From Anaerotruncus sp. (GTDB lineage Bacteria > Bacillota > Clostridia > Oscillospirales > Ruminococcaceae), in contig JAETRV010000005.1 in the NCBI GenBank assembly GCA_021770005.1, forward strand, positions 31,391 through 95,390: a stretch of 64,000 bases of DNA. The letters are read 5' to 3'. The translations under genes were made by a program, and so were the position numbers. Position 1 is the first letter of the stretch; each line of letters begins with the position of its first letter. Positions 29,080 to 36,439 of this stretch are shown piece after piece. The notes under the pieces were generated by a model. That model worked only from the letters and a program-made list of their open reading frames with translations, ran no database searches and had not been told where the DNA came from.

Positions 29080-29803
29080 CCCGATACCCCCTCGGCGTAA
29101 CCATCCTGCCATTTTTCAGCGTGGTAGATGAATTCCCGATAAACACGGTGGTGAACATATCCACTTTTTCCTCGCGCAGCGCAAGGAGGGGCAGCGTCCG
29201 GGCACACTCCCCATCCCGCCCGATATTCTGCACGATCCCTGCCGCAGTCTCAGGCGAACGGTACCGCAGTAGGATGTCACACGCCTTTTGCAGATAGTCC
29301 GCGCGTTTTTTGCTCGCGGGATTATACAGGCAGATGCAGAAATCCGCCATGCCCGCCGCATCCAGCCGTTTTTCGATCGTCTCCCAGGGGGTCAGCAGAT
29401 CGCTCAGCGAGATCACTGCAAAATCGTGAACCAACGGCGCGCCAAGCAGGGCGGCCCCGCTGCATGCAGCGGTCACACCCGCGACCACCTCGATTTCCAT
29501 CGGCGGGTATTGCTCTGAAAGCTCATAGACCAGACCGGCCATCCCATAAACACCCGCGTCGCCGCTGCACACCAACGCGACCGTCTGTCCCTGTACCGCC
29601 TGCTCGAGTGCGGCGCGGCAGCGGTCAGCCTCCTGACGCATCGGGGTGGTTAGAAAGGTTTTTTGTGGGAACCGGTCCCGCACCAGGTCCACATAGACGG
29701 TGTATCCGGCGATCACATCACTCTGCTCGAGCGCGGCGACCGCCCGGGCGGTCATATCCAACCGACTCCCCGGGCCAATCCCGACCACAAAGATCTTGCC
29801 CAT
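29072..29803 (-). CDS. cbiH: Cobalt-precorrin-3 C17-methyltransferase
   Basis: A 243-residue SAM-dependent tetrapyrrole methylase that methylates C17 and contracts the ring. Motifs: VVGIGPGSRLDMTARA, VIAGYTVYVDLV, ALVCSGDAGVYGMAGLVYE, VAGVTAACSGAALLGAPLVHDFAVISLSD (in part), LYNPASKKR. The ATG at 29803 has GGGGAGG upstream; the longer frame overlaps cbiG. Overlaps cbiJ by 8 bases. Confidence 0.95.
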   Translation of the reverse strand: MGKIFVVGIGPGSRLDMTARAVAALEQSDVIAGYTVYVDLVRDRFPQKTFLTTPMRQEADRCRAALEQAVQGQTVALVCSGDAGVYGMAGLVYELSEQYPPMEIEVVAGVTAACSGAALLGAPLVHDFAVISLSDLLTPWETIEKRLDAAGMADFCICLYNPASKKRADYLQKACDILLRYRSPETAAGIVQNIGRDGECARTLPLLALREEKVDMFTTVFIGNSSTTLKNGRMVTPRGYRDV

Positions 29804-29817
29804 CCCTTTTCCTCCCC

Positions 29818-30837
29818 TCAAAATGTCAGGCTTACCGGGGGCATCGCGGCGGCAACCGTCACGCCGTCCGAAGCGGCTTTGCAAAAGAGCAGTTTTCCTC
29901 CTCCACAGGCGACTGCCGCCCGTTCACAGACGTTGTCTACCCCGACCATCCGCTCCACAAAGGCCGAACCGGTGAACTGCCCCTCTGTCTGCATCAATGT
30001 CTGCGCAGAAGCGGTTTCCAGCGGCAAACAGTATTTTTCGCAGAATGCGAGGATACATGGCTCCTGCGCTTTGCGGTCGATCGTCGCGATCCGCCGTACC
30101 GCTGAAAGAGAAATCTGCTGGGCTTCCAGCACGCCGAGCACCGCCTGTTCAAACCGTTCGGGCGGCACATCCTTCCTGCATCCGACACCGACCGTCACCA
30201 GGCGCGGGAACAGGTGCAGGGTGTGGCCAAACAGCCGGGTGCGCCCGTTCAGCGTCAGATGGATGCCAATCGGCCCAGACTGCATGCACAAAAGCCCTTG
30301 GGGCAGTTTTCCAGCGACCGGGAAATCACTCTGGAACCCGACCGTCTCCCCGGCCAGAACTGCAGCGGAGACCCGTTTGGCCAGCTCCCGTTCCCCGATG
30401 GAAAGCCCCTGCGAAACCGCCCACAGGTCCACCGCGAACGCTTGGTGTAGATCGGTGGCGGTTGAAATCACCGCCACGCCGCCGGTCAGCTCCGCGACCT
30501 CTTTCGCAAGCGCATTGGCGCCGCCCACATGCCCGCTCAAAAGCGGAACCGCAAACCGCCCCAGTTCATCGACCGAAACTACCGCGGGGTCGCAAAACTT
30601 ATCACGGACGAACGGCGCAACCGCCCGCACTGCAATTCCACATGCGCCAACAAAGAGGAGTGCGTCGCCCGAAAACGCCTGTTTTGTCCAGTCGTGCAGG
30701 CTCGGACACGGCTCCGTACCTTCCCGCCGTAGAACCGACGCGTCTAGAATTTCGTGCCCTGCCTCCCGCAAACCGGCTTCCAGACGGTTGAGCAGGCCCG
30801 AGCCCGTTCCGGTGAATGCGGCAATCGACAGTTTCAC
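29818..30837 (-). CDS. cbiG: Cobalt-precorrin-5A hydrolase
   Basis: A 339-residue enzyme that opens the delta-lactone of cobalt-precorrin-5A and releases acetaldehyde. N-terminal domain with LLFVGACGIAVRAVAPFV and VPLLSGHVGGANALAKE; central linker; C-terminal CobE-like domain with TVGVGCRKDVPPERFEQAV and ALVE-type segments. Overlaps cbiF by 4 bases. Ends 14 bases before cbiH. Confidence 0.94.
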   Translation of the reverse strand: MKLSIAAFTGTGSGLLNRLEAGLREAGHEILDASVLRREGTEPCPSLHDWTKQAFSGDALLFVGACGIAVRAVAPFVRDKFCDPAVVSVDELGRFAVPLLSGHVGGANALAKEVAELTGGVAVISTATDLHQAFAVDLWAVSQGLSIGERELAKRVSAAVLAGETVGFQSDFPVAGKLPQGLLCMQSGPIGIHLTLNGRTRLFGHTLHLFPRLVTVGVGCRKDVPPERFEQAVLGVLEAQQISLSAVRRIATIDRKAQEPCILAFCEKYCLPLETASAQTLMQTEGQFTGSAFVERMVGVDNVCERAAVACGGGKLLFCKAASDGVTVAAAMPPVSLTF

Positions 30838-31610
30838 CGGCTCGCCTCCCGAAACCCGGTCGAAAACGACGGGTCATAGAGTTTGGAGCGTTCATAATGG
30901 GACGGTGTTTTCTGCAAGTAATCCCCGACCAGAATCAGCGCGGTTTTTTGGATACTGTGCTCCTGCGCACAAGCCGGGAGCTGCCCAACCGTACAGAGGA
31001 CGGTTTTTTCGTCCGGCCAGCTCGCCTTGTAGACGATTGCAGCAGGGGTATCTTCCGGATAGCCGCCACGAATCAGGCGGCTGCTCAACTCTCCGACCAT
31101 CCCGGCGCTGAGATAGACCGCCATGCTTGCCCGATGCGCCGCCAGCCGTTCGATCGACTCGGCCTCCGGCACCGGCGTGCGGCCCGCCATCCGGGTGATC
31201 ATCAGCGTCTGCGAGACGCCCGGCAGGGTGTATTCCGCGCCTCCAAGATGGCCCAGCGCGGCAGCAGCCCCGCTGAACGCACTCACTCCGGGCGTGATAT
31301 CAAAGGCAATCCCCTCCGCATCCAGCGCGTCGATCTGTTCACGGATTGCCCCATAGAGCGATGGGTCGCCGGTATGCAGGCGTACGGTAACCTTTCCGGC
31401 AGCTTCGATCTTCCGGATCGCGTCCAACACCTGTTCGAGGGTCATCTGTGCGCTATCTCGGATGATACAACCGGGTTTGGCCGCTTCCAAAAGCGCTGGA
31501 TTGACCAGCGAACCCGCATAGATAATCTGATCCGCCTGCTGTAACAAGCGGTGTCCCCGTAGCGTAATCAGGTCGGGCGCACCGCATCCCGCCCCTACAA
31601 AATGAACCAT
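30834..31610 (-). CDS. cbiF: Cobalt-precorrin-4 C11-methyltransferase
   Basis: A 258-residue tetrapyrrole methylase (CbiF/CobM). Motifs: VHFVGAGCGAPDLITLRG, IIYAGSLVNPALL, VRLHTGDPSLYGAIREQ, GVSAFSGAAAALG, and LPGVSQTLMITRMAGRTPVP, the last being distinctive for C11 methylases. Fifteen bases after cbiL. Confidence 0.96.
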   Translation of the reverse strand: MVHFVGAGCGAPDLITLRGHRLLQQADQIIYAGSLVNPALLEAAKPGCIIRDSAQMTLEQVLDAIRKIEAAGKVTVRLHTGDPSLYGAIREQIDALDAEGIAFDITPGVSAFSGAAAALGHLGGAEYTLPGVSQTLMITRMAGRTPVPEAESIERLAAHRASMAVYLSAGMVGELSSRLIRGGYPEDTPAAIVYKASWPDEKTVLCTVGQLPACAQEHSIQKTALILVGDYLQKTPSHYERSKLYDPSFSTGFREASR

Positions 31611-31625
31611 CCGCGTTTCCCCCTC

Positions 31626-32327
31626 TCAATCGGGTTGTGGCTCCCCGGCGATGATGATCGAAAAATAGCTGGAGGTCTCATCCGCCTGATCGAGCGAATC
31701 CAGAACCCGTTCTCCTTCCATCCCGCACCGCTCGACCATCCGCGCCTGCCGGTAAAGCCCCCGCTTTTGCAGGGCTGCCTTGACCTGCCCAATCTTTCTT
31801 CCGGTTTTCATCAGCACTTTGACACCATTCCAGTCCAACCCCTCGTCCGCGCCCTCATACGAAGCGGGGATGATGTGGAGAGGTTTTGCGGCTTCAGTCA
31901 GGCTGATGCCGAGGCGTGACGCAACCGCGCAAAACGACGGCACCCCCGCCACCATCTCGGTTTCAAAGCCCAACATACGGACTTTCTCCTGTATATAGGC
32001 ATAGGTGGAATAGATTGAGACATCCCCGAGCGTCAGGAATGCGACCGACCTTCCCTCACCAAGCTGTTCCGCAATCAATCCGGCGGCGACGGAACGGCAG
32101 GATTCCAGACGTTCCGGGTCCCGTGTCATAGGGAAAGAAAGGTCGAGCTTTTGTTTGGAAGGAAGCTCCGGGACCGCCCCGCACGCGATCTGCCATGCGG
32201 CCTGGGTCTCCGCCCCCGACTGCGGTACGGCTACCACCTCACAGGAACGGATCACTCGAACCGCTTTCAGGGTCATCAGTTCCGGGTCACCGGGCCCGAC
32301 GCTCACCCCGTACAATTTTCCCTGCAT
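31626..32327 (-). CDS. cbiL: Cobalt-factor II / precorrin-2 C20-methyltransferase
   Basis: A 233-residue tetrapyrrole methylase. Motifs: LYGVSVGPGDPELMTLKAV, FLTLGDVSIYSTYAYIQE, VAGVPSFCAVASRLG. The ATG at 32327 follows GGAGGGAAGG and overlaps cbiD by 25 bases. Because cobaltochelatase is not in the operon, cobalt-factor II must come from a locus elsewhere. Confidence 0.95.
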   Translation of the reverse strand: MQGKLYGVSVGPGDPELMTLKAVRVIRSCEVVAVPQSGAETQAAWQIACGAVPELPSKQKLDLSFPMTRDPERLESCRSVAAGLIAEQLGEGRSVAFLTLGDVSIYSTYAYIQEKVRMLGFETEMVAGVPSFCAVASRLGISLTEAAKPLHIIPASYEGADEGLDWNGVKVLMKTGRKIGQVKAALQKRGLYRQARMVERCGMEGERVLDSLDQADETSSYFSIIIAGEPQPD

Positions 32328-33526
32328 ATCCTTCCCTCCAACGTCCGTTTGATTTGGGAGATGATCCGCTCCGCACCCGGAGTCTGCCCCAAAATACCGT
32401 ATTGGTTGGAAAACACCACCGCGCCAAACGGGGTATTCTCCAGCCGCCGCCCGAGATGAAAGGCAATTTTTTCGGTAATCGTCTCCATCACCGGCATAAG
32501 CAGATTCGCCTGCTTCAAAAGTTCCACCGCCCGGTCGGTGGTGTCCGCCTGCATCAGTGCGGATATCAGGGCTCGATCCGCACCTGCCAACGCGGCATGT
32601 GCCGCGAAAACCTCCATCCGCACATCGGCAACCCTCGAATGGGTCTGGAATACCCCCGCCGCCAGCTTGGACAGTTTCCCGATATGCCCGACCAGAAGCA
32701 GGCCGGAAAACCCCAGCTGATCCGCATAATCGAGCGCATCACCAATAAAGTTGCTGCACAGCGCCGACCGGTTCAGCGGGAGCGACATCCGTTCAGCGGC
32801 AAAGCGCTCCCCGTAGTTCCCCGGCGTCAGCAGGACCGGCGCTTCCCCCGCCGCACGCAGCATATCCAGCTCGGTGCGGATCGTCTGTATCAACGCGGTT
32901 TCGCTCATCGGCTCGACGATCCCGGTCGTGCCAAGAATCGAGATTCCCCCTACAATCCCCAGCCGGGGATTGTAGGTTTTAGCGGCAATCCGCTGTCCCT
33001 CCGGAACAGAGATGGTCACCCGCGCGCCCAGGTTCGACCCGAACTGGTCCAACGTCTCCCGGACTTCCTGTACGATCATCCGGCGGGGTGTCTGGTTGAT
33101 GGCCGGTGCGCCGGGCGGCTGTTCCAGTCCCGGGCGGGTAACCCGCCCGACCCCTTCCCCGCCCTCAACCGCGATTTCTCTGCCCGGACAAAAAATCACT
33201 TCGGCGCAGATCAGCAGCCCATCGGTTGCGTCGGCATCATCGCCGGCATCCTTGCGCACCCCATAGACCGCCTTCTCCGCTGACGCCGCACACAATTCTA
33301 CGGAAATCCGAAGCCGGGACCCCTTGGGGAGCAGGATAGAAACTGCGGATTGTTCCTCCCCGGTGAGCAGGTGCATGGCAGCAGCCTTGGCCGCGGCGGC
33401 AGCGCAGGAGCCGGTGGTATAGCCGCACCGCAACTTTTTTCCGCCCCTGTAGCAGTCAGGATATGCGTCCAAACCAACACCATCTTTCCCGCGAAAAAAC
33501 AGGACGCCGCCGCAGGACTGCGGCAT
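32303..33526 (-). CDS. cbiD: Cobalt-precorrin-5B (C1)-methyltransferase
   Basis: The C1 methylase of the anaerobic corrin pathway and first gene of the operon. The hallmark LRCGYTTGSCAAAAAKAA is present, with LLVGHIGKLSKLAAGVFQTHS near the C-terminus. From the ATG at 33526 the protein has 407 residues, somewhat longer than usual. The in-frame TTG at 33472 would give 389 residues and a more typical N-terminus. A longer frame from 33580 is excluded because it begins upstream of the predicted transcription start. Confidence 0.93.
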   Translation of the reverse strand: MPQSCGGVLFFRGKDGVGLDAYPDCYRGGKKLRCGYTTGSCAAAAAKAAAMHLLTGEEQSAVSILLPKGSRLRISVELCAASAEKAVYGVRKDAGDDADATDGLLICAEVIFCPGREIAVEGGEGVGRVTRPGLEQPPGAPAINQTPRRMIVQEVRETLDQFGSNLGARVTISVPEGQRIAAKTYNPRLGIVGGISILGTTGIVEPMSETALIQTIRTELDMLRAAGEAPVLLTPGNYGERFAAERMSLPLNRSALCSNFIGDALDYADQLGFSGLLLVGHIGKLSKLAAGVFQTHSRVADVRMEVFAAHAALAGADRALISALMQADTTDRAVELLKQANLLMPVMETITEKIAFHLGRRLENTPFGAVVFSNQYGILGQTPGAERIISQIKRTLEGRICRENCTG

Positions 33527-33558
33527 CGTCCACCAATCACCATTCGGTTCTAACGAGC

Positions 33559-33587
33559 ATTTTAATCGAATTTTTGACAAAAGTCAA
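33559..33587 (-). promoter_or_regulatory. Promoter of the cobalamin operon
   Basis: On the minus strand: -35 TTGACT (33582-33587), exact 17-base spacer, -10 TAAAAT (33559-33564). Transcription would start near 33552, only about 26 bases before the ATG of cbiD. There is no room for a cobalamin riboswitch. Confidence 0.75.
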
Positions 33588-33645
33588 GCCGGGAGGCATA
33601 GAATATGGTATCATCCGACCACTTAAAACCAAAGGAGGAGTTCCA

Positions 33646-34134
33646 ATGCTGACAACCCACCCCTACAACCGGGAAAAAGCTGCGGCATACGCGGAGAGAT
33701 GGGCGTTTGGACGCAACCCCCGCTATATGAAATTTGACGGTATTGGGGGTGATTGTACCAGCTTTGTCTCCCAATGCCTGTTTGCGGGCGGGACGGTGAT
33801 GAACTATACCCGGGATACCGGGTGGTACTACAATAGCCCGACCGACCGCGCCGCAGCATGGAGCGGTGTGCCCTATCTCTACAACTTCCTGACCCGGAAC
33901 CGATCGGTTGGCCCATTCGCGGAGCAGACCGGGCCGGATGGGATCGAAATCGGGGACCTGATCCAGCTTGGGGACGCGGCGGGGCGGTGGTATCATTCTC
34001 TATTTGTCAGTGGATTCAATGGCAGGGACCCACTGGTCACCACCCACACATTCGATGCATTCGCCCGCCCACTTTCCAGTTATACCTTTTCTTCTGTGCG
34101 CTATCTGCATATTATCGCGGTCCGAAATTGGTGA
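33646..34134 (+). CDS. Amidase-like domain protein (Amidase_6 type)
   Basis: A 162-residue protein matching the putative amidase domain often found in clostridial surface or spore proteins. It starts with YNREKAAAYAERWAFGRNPRY, then GGDCTSFVSQCLFAGG, where the cysteine is the likely nucleophile of an NlpC/P60-like papain fold, and IEIGDLIQLG ... WYHSLFVSG with a candidate catalytic histidine, and TTHTFDAFARPLSSY. No signal peptide is visible. The ATG at 33646 has GGAGG 7 bases upstream. It diverges from cbiD. Substrate unknown; peptidoglycan is a reasonable guess. Confidence 0.8.
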   Translation: MLTTHPYNREKAAAYAERWAFGRNPRYMKFDGIGGDCTSFVSQCLFAGGTVMNYTRDTGWYYNSPTDRAAAWSGVPYLYNFLTRNRSVGPFAEQTGPDGIEIGDLIQLGDAAGRWYHSLFVSGFNGRDPLVTTHTFDAFARPLSSYTFSSVRYLHIIAVRNW

Positions 34135-34157
34135 TTTTCCACAAATCTTTGTATAAT
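34128..34157 (+). promoter_or_regulatory. Promoter-like sequence after the amidase gene
   Basis: -35 TTGGTG (34128-34133, overlapping the amidase stop), 18-base spacer, perfect -10 TATAAT (34152-34157). Confidence 0.5.
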
Positions 34158-34190
34158 AGGTAAAAAATACGCCTCTTTTCTGCAATTTAC

Positions 34191-34219
34191 TTGCTTGTCC
34201 TCCAAAACAATGATAAAAT
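34191..34219 (+). promoter_or_regulatory. Second promoter-like sequence before the 77-residue ORF
   Basis: -35 TTGCTT (34191-34196), 17-base spacer, -10 TAAAAT (34214-34219), 30 bases before the GTG start. Confidence 0.5.
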
Positions 34220-34248
34220 AAGACTGTTACCGATCTTGTGGAGAAAGG

Positions 34249-34482
34249 GTGTGGTTTCCAATCAGCAGCTTCATTATCCGAGTGATCGAAAATGGAGAGG
34301 AAAAATATCTGTTCAGCAATCGTGTCCTGCTATACGATCCCGCGCTCGCCAGAAAATTCTCCTCTCCCCTGATCGCAAAGCGTTACTGGAAAAGGTCTCC
34401 CTACAAAGGGTTGGCCCATATCGTGATTCCCGATCCTTATGAGCCGGTGGTTCCGCAGTCTTTGGGTGCAATCGTCGAATAG
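34249..34482 (+). CDS. Small protein of unknown function (77 residues)
   Basis: A short frame with a GTG start at 34249 and a GGAG Shine-Dalgarno 5 bases upstream, preceded by two promoter-like sequences. The product (MWFPISSFIIRVIENGEEKY...) is mixed polar, with no membrane segment or cysteines. I do not recognise a family. The ribosome site and the strong upstream promoter make it more than a chance frame, but conservation is untested. Confidence 0.5.
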   Translation: MWFPISSFIIRVIENGEEKYLFSNRVLLYDPALARKFSSPLIAKRYWKRSPYKGLAHIVIPDPYEPVVPQSLGAIVE

Positions 34483-34569
34483 TTTCCCTGTTTTGATGTG
34501 TGAATGCTACAATGTTGGATTGTTGCGTTGGTACAGATTTATGGAAAACCCCTATTTTCTAAAAAGAGG

Positions 34570-34598
34570 TGTACAAAAGCGGTTGTTTTATGTATAAT
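34570..34598 (+). promoter_or_regulatory. Promoter for the PRPP synthetase gene
   Basis: -35 TGTACA (34570-34575), 17-base spacer, perfect -10 TATAAT (34593-34598). It implies a leader of about 135 bases. Confidence 0.6.
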
Positions 34599-34740
34599 GC
34601 TATCCGTACGATTTTGGTTCTGTTTTCATCTGTTCATCTGGGATAATAGATGACCGGTTCCATCGCCCGCTTCGGCAAGCAGACGATGGTTGGATCAAAA
34701 CGCTGGCGCCGGAGAAACCAAAAAGAAAGAGGTATCGACA

Positions 34741-35895
34741 ATGTCACATCCTATGGCAAATTTTGATGAGAAAGAGATTTTTTTTGATGAAAACTGCGTT
34801 GCAAAGCTTGGGTTGATTGTCACTGAAAGCGCACAGGAACTTGGAAAAAAGATCAATCAACATCTCATCCACTGGGCTACAGACGCCGGCATGGATTATG
34901 ATTCTTTCATTGTAGAGAGCGAATGTCCCCGTTTCTCCTCTGGGGATGGAAAGGGCATTATCAAGTCGACCGTCCGCGGCGACGATCTCTTCTTTCTTGT
35001 TGATACCGGAAATTATAGCTGTACCTATAAGATGTTCGGGGTGGAAAACCATATGTCCCCGGACGACCATTTTCAAGACCTCAAACGTCTGATTCAGGCT
35101 GCAAGCGGTAAAGCGCACAGGATTACGGTAATTATGCCGATCCTCTATGGCAGCCGTCAGCACCGCCGTAGTTACCGTGAATCCCTCGACTGTGCATTTG
35201 CATTGCAGGAGCTGCAAAATATGGGTGTTTCCAATGTCATCACCTTTGATGCGCACGACCCCCGCGTTCAGAATGCGGTGCCGCTCATGGGGTTTGACAA
35301 TGTAATCCCTTCTTATCAGGTGCTCAAGACCCTGCTCCGTTCAGCCTCCGATCTCCAGATTGATCGGGATCATTTTATGGTGGTCAGCCCGGATGAGGGC
35401 GCCATGCAGCGCAACATGTACTACGCTTCGGTTCTTGGCGTAGATTTGGGGATGTTCTATAAGCGCCGCGATTATTCCCGCATCATCAATGGGCGCAATC
35501 CGATCGTGGCACATGAGTATCTCGGGGACTCGGTCGAAGGAAAGGACATCTTTATTGCGGATGATATCATCTCCTCGGGTGAGTCGATGCTCGACATCGC
35601 GTACGAGCTGAAAAAGCGCAAGGCCCGCCGGATTTTCGCCTACTCCACCTATGCGATCTTCACCAACGGGGTGGATGCATTTGACCAAGCCTATCGTGAC
35701 GGCATCATCTCCGGTGTGCTCGGAACCAACCTGACCTACCGCACCGATGCGCTCCGGCAGCGCGAGTGGTTTTATGAGGTGGATGTTTCTAAGTATATCG
35801 CCTACTTCATTGCCGCGATCAACCAGGAAATGTCGATCAGCAAAATCCTCGACCCGCTGGAAAAGATCAAAGACCTGCTCGCAAGACGCAGATAA
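34741..35895 (+). CDS. prs: Ribose-phosphate pyrophosphokinase, long divergent clostridial type
   Basis: A 384-residue PRPP synthetase that makes phosphoribosyl pyrophosphate from ribose-5-phosphate and ATP. The usual enzyme has about 315 residues. The PRPP loop is IFIADDIISSGESML rather than the standard VVDDVVDTGGT, the flexible-loop region is YKRRDYSRI, and NVITFDAHDPRVQNAVP replaces the DLHAxQIQGFF segment. The first 60 residues have no counterpart in standard Prs. I use the ATG at 34741, preceded by AAAGAGG. Monocistronic, with its own promoter and terminator. It could be a second, specialised isoenzyme. Confidence 0.85.
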   Translation: MSHPMANFDEKEIFFDENCVAKLGLIVTESAQELGKKINQHLIHWATDAGMDYDSFIVESECPRFSSGDGKGIIKSTVRGDDLFFLVDTGNYSCTYKMFGVENHMSPDDHFQDLKRLIQAASGKAHRITVIMPILYGSRQHRRSYRESLDCAFALQELQNMGVSNVITFDAHDPRVQNAVPLMGFDNVIPSYQVLKTLLRSASDLQIDRDHFMVVSPDEGAMQRNMYYASVLGVDLGMFYKRRDYSRIINGRNPIVAHEYLGDSVEGKDIFIADDIISSGESMLDIAYELKKRKARRIFAYSTYAIFTNGVDAFDQAYRDGIISGVLGTNLTYRTDALRQREWFYEVDVSKYIAYFIAAINQEMSISKILDPLEKIKDLLARRR

Positions 35896-35900
35896 AGAGG

Positions 35901-35930
35901 AACGCCTCCCGGAATCCGGGAGGCGTTTTA
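35901..35930 (+). terminator. Terminator after prs
   Basis: Perfect 12-bp inverted repeat AACGCCTCCCGG/CCGGGAGGCGTT with a 3-base loop, then TTTATCC. Probably serves the convergent gene on the minus strand too. Confidence 0.85.
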
Positions 35931-35956
35931 TCCTGTTTTCCACACTATCTGTAGGA

Positions 35957-36439
35957 TTATCTTCTTCCAAACAGATTCGCAATCGGGGCAATCGCCGTTT
36001 GCAGGTCGTCAATTGCGGTATTCAGCTTCTGAATATCAATGCTCTCCAAGATCTCCAGCGCATGTTTTACGCTTTCCAGCATCTCGGTGACCCCGTCCTC
36101 CCCTTTTTCAAGCAGGCTGTCAACCTTTTCAAGCGTGCCCGCATAGTCAAGCTGTGCAATGTCTGATGTTGCGCTTTGCAGGTTCGCAAGCACTGCCTCT
36201 GTCTGCCCCATCAGTGCGGTCACTTTGGGGTAGAGTACCAGACCCGCCACCAGCACAACCGCCAACAGGCAACCAAAAATCCCGGTACAGACCTGCATCA
36301 GAAGGCACTGCCTGCGGGCATATTTTTTCTGTTCTGCTGTGTCCTCCTGCATCTGGCGAAGCAATCCGGCCATCTCGGACCATTCCGGCAGGTGTTGCTC
36401 CGCCTGCTGTATCTCTGTTTTCTGTTCTGTTTCGGTCAT
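35957..36439 (-). CDS. Single-pass membrane protein of unknown function
   Basis: A 160-residue protein. One clear transmembrane segment (GIFGCLLAVVLVAGLVLYP, about residues 53-71) is preceded by a basic stretch (KKYARRQ), so the N-terminal 50 residues are probably cytoplasmic. The C-terminal part (residues 75-155) is helical with heptad-like leucine/isoleucine spacing, a likely coiled coil outside the membrane, resembling DUF948-type proteins. The ATG at 36439 overlaps the stop of the pyruvate kinase-like gene by 4 bases, so the two are translationally coupled. Function unknown. Confidence 0.75.
   Translation of the reverse strand: MTETEQKTEIQQAEQHLPEWSEMAGLLRQMQEDTAEQKKYARRQCLLMQVCTGIFGCLLAVVLVAGLVLYPKVTALMGQTEAVLANLQSATSDIAQLDYAGTLEKVDSLLEKGEDGVTEMLESVKHALEILESIDIQKLNTAIDDLQTAIAPIANLFGRR

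Noticed and set aside
25652..31111. Two 482-residue plus-strand open frames opposite the cobalamin operon (25652-27100 and 29663-31111)
   Set aside because: Both are shadows of cbiA and of cbiH/cbiG/cbiF respectively; they have abnormal Arg/Pro-rich composition.
33527..33645. Cobalamin riboswitch upstream of cbiD
   Set aside because: The gap between divergent genes is only 119 bases, shorter than the roughly 200-base aptamer, and no B12 box was seen.
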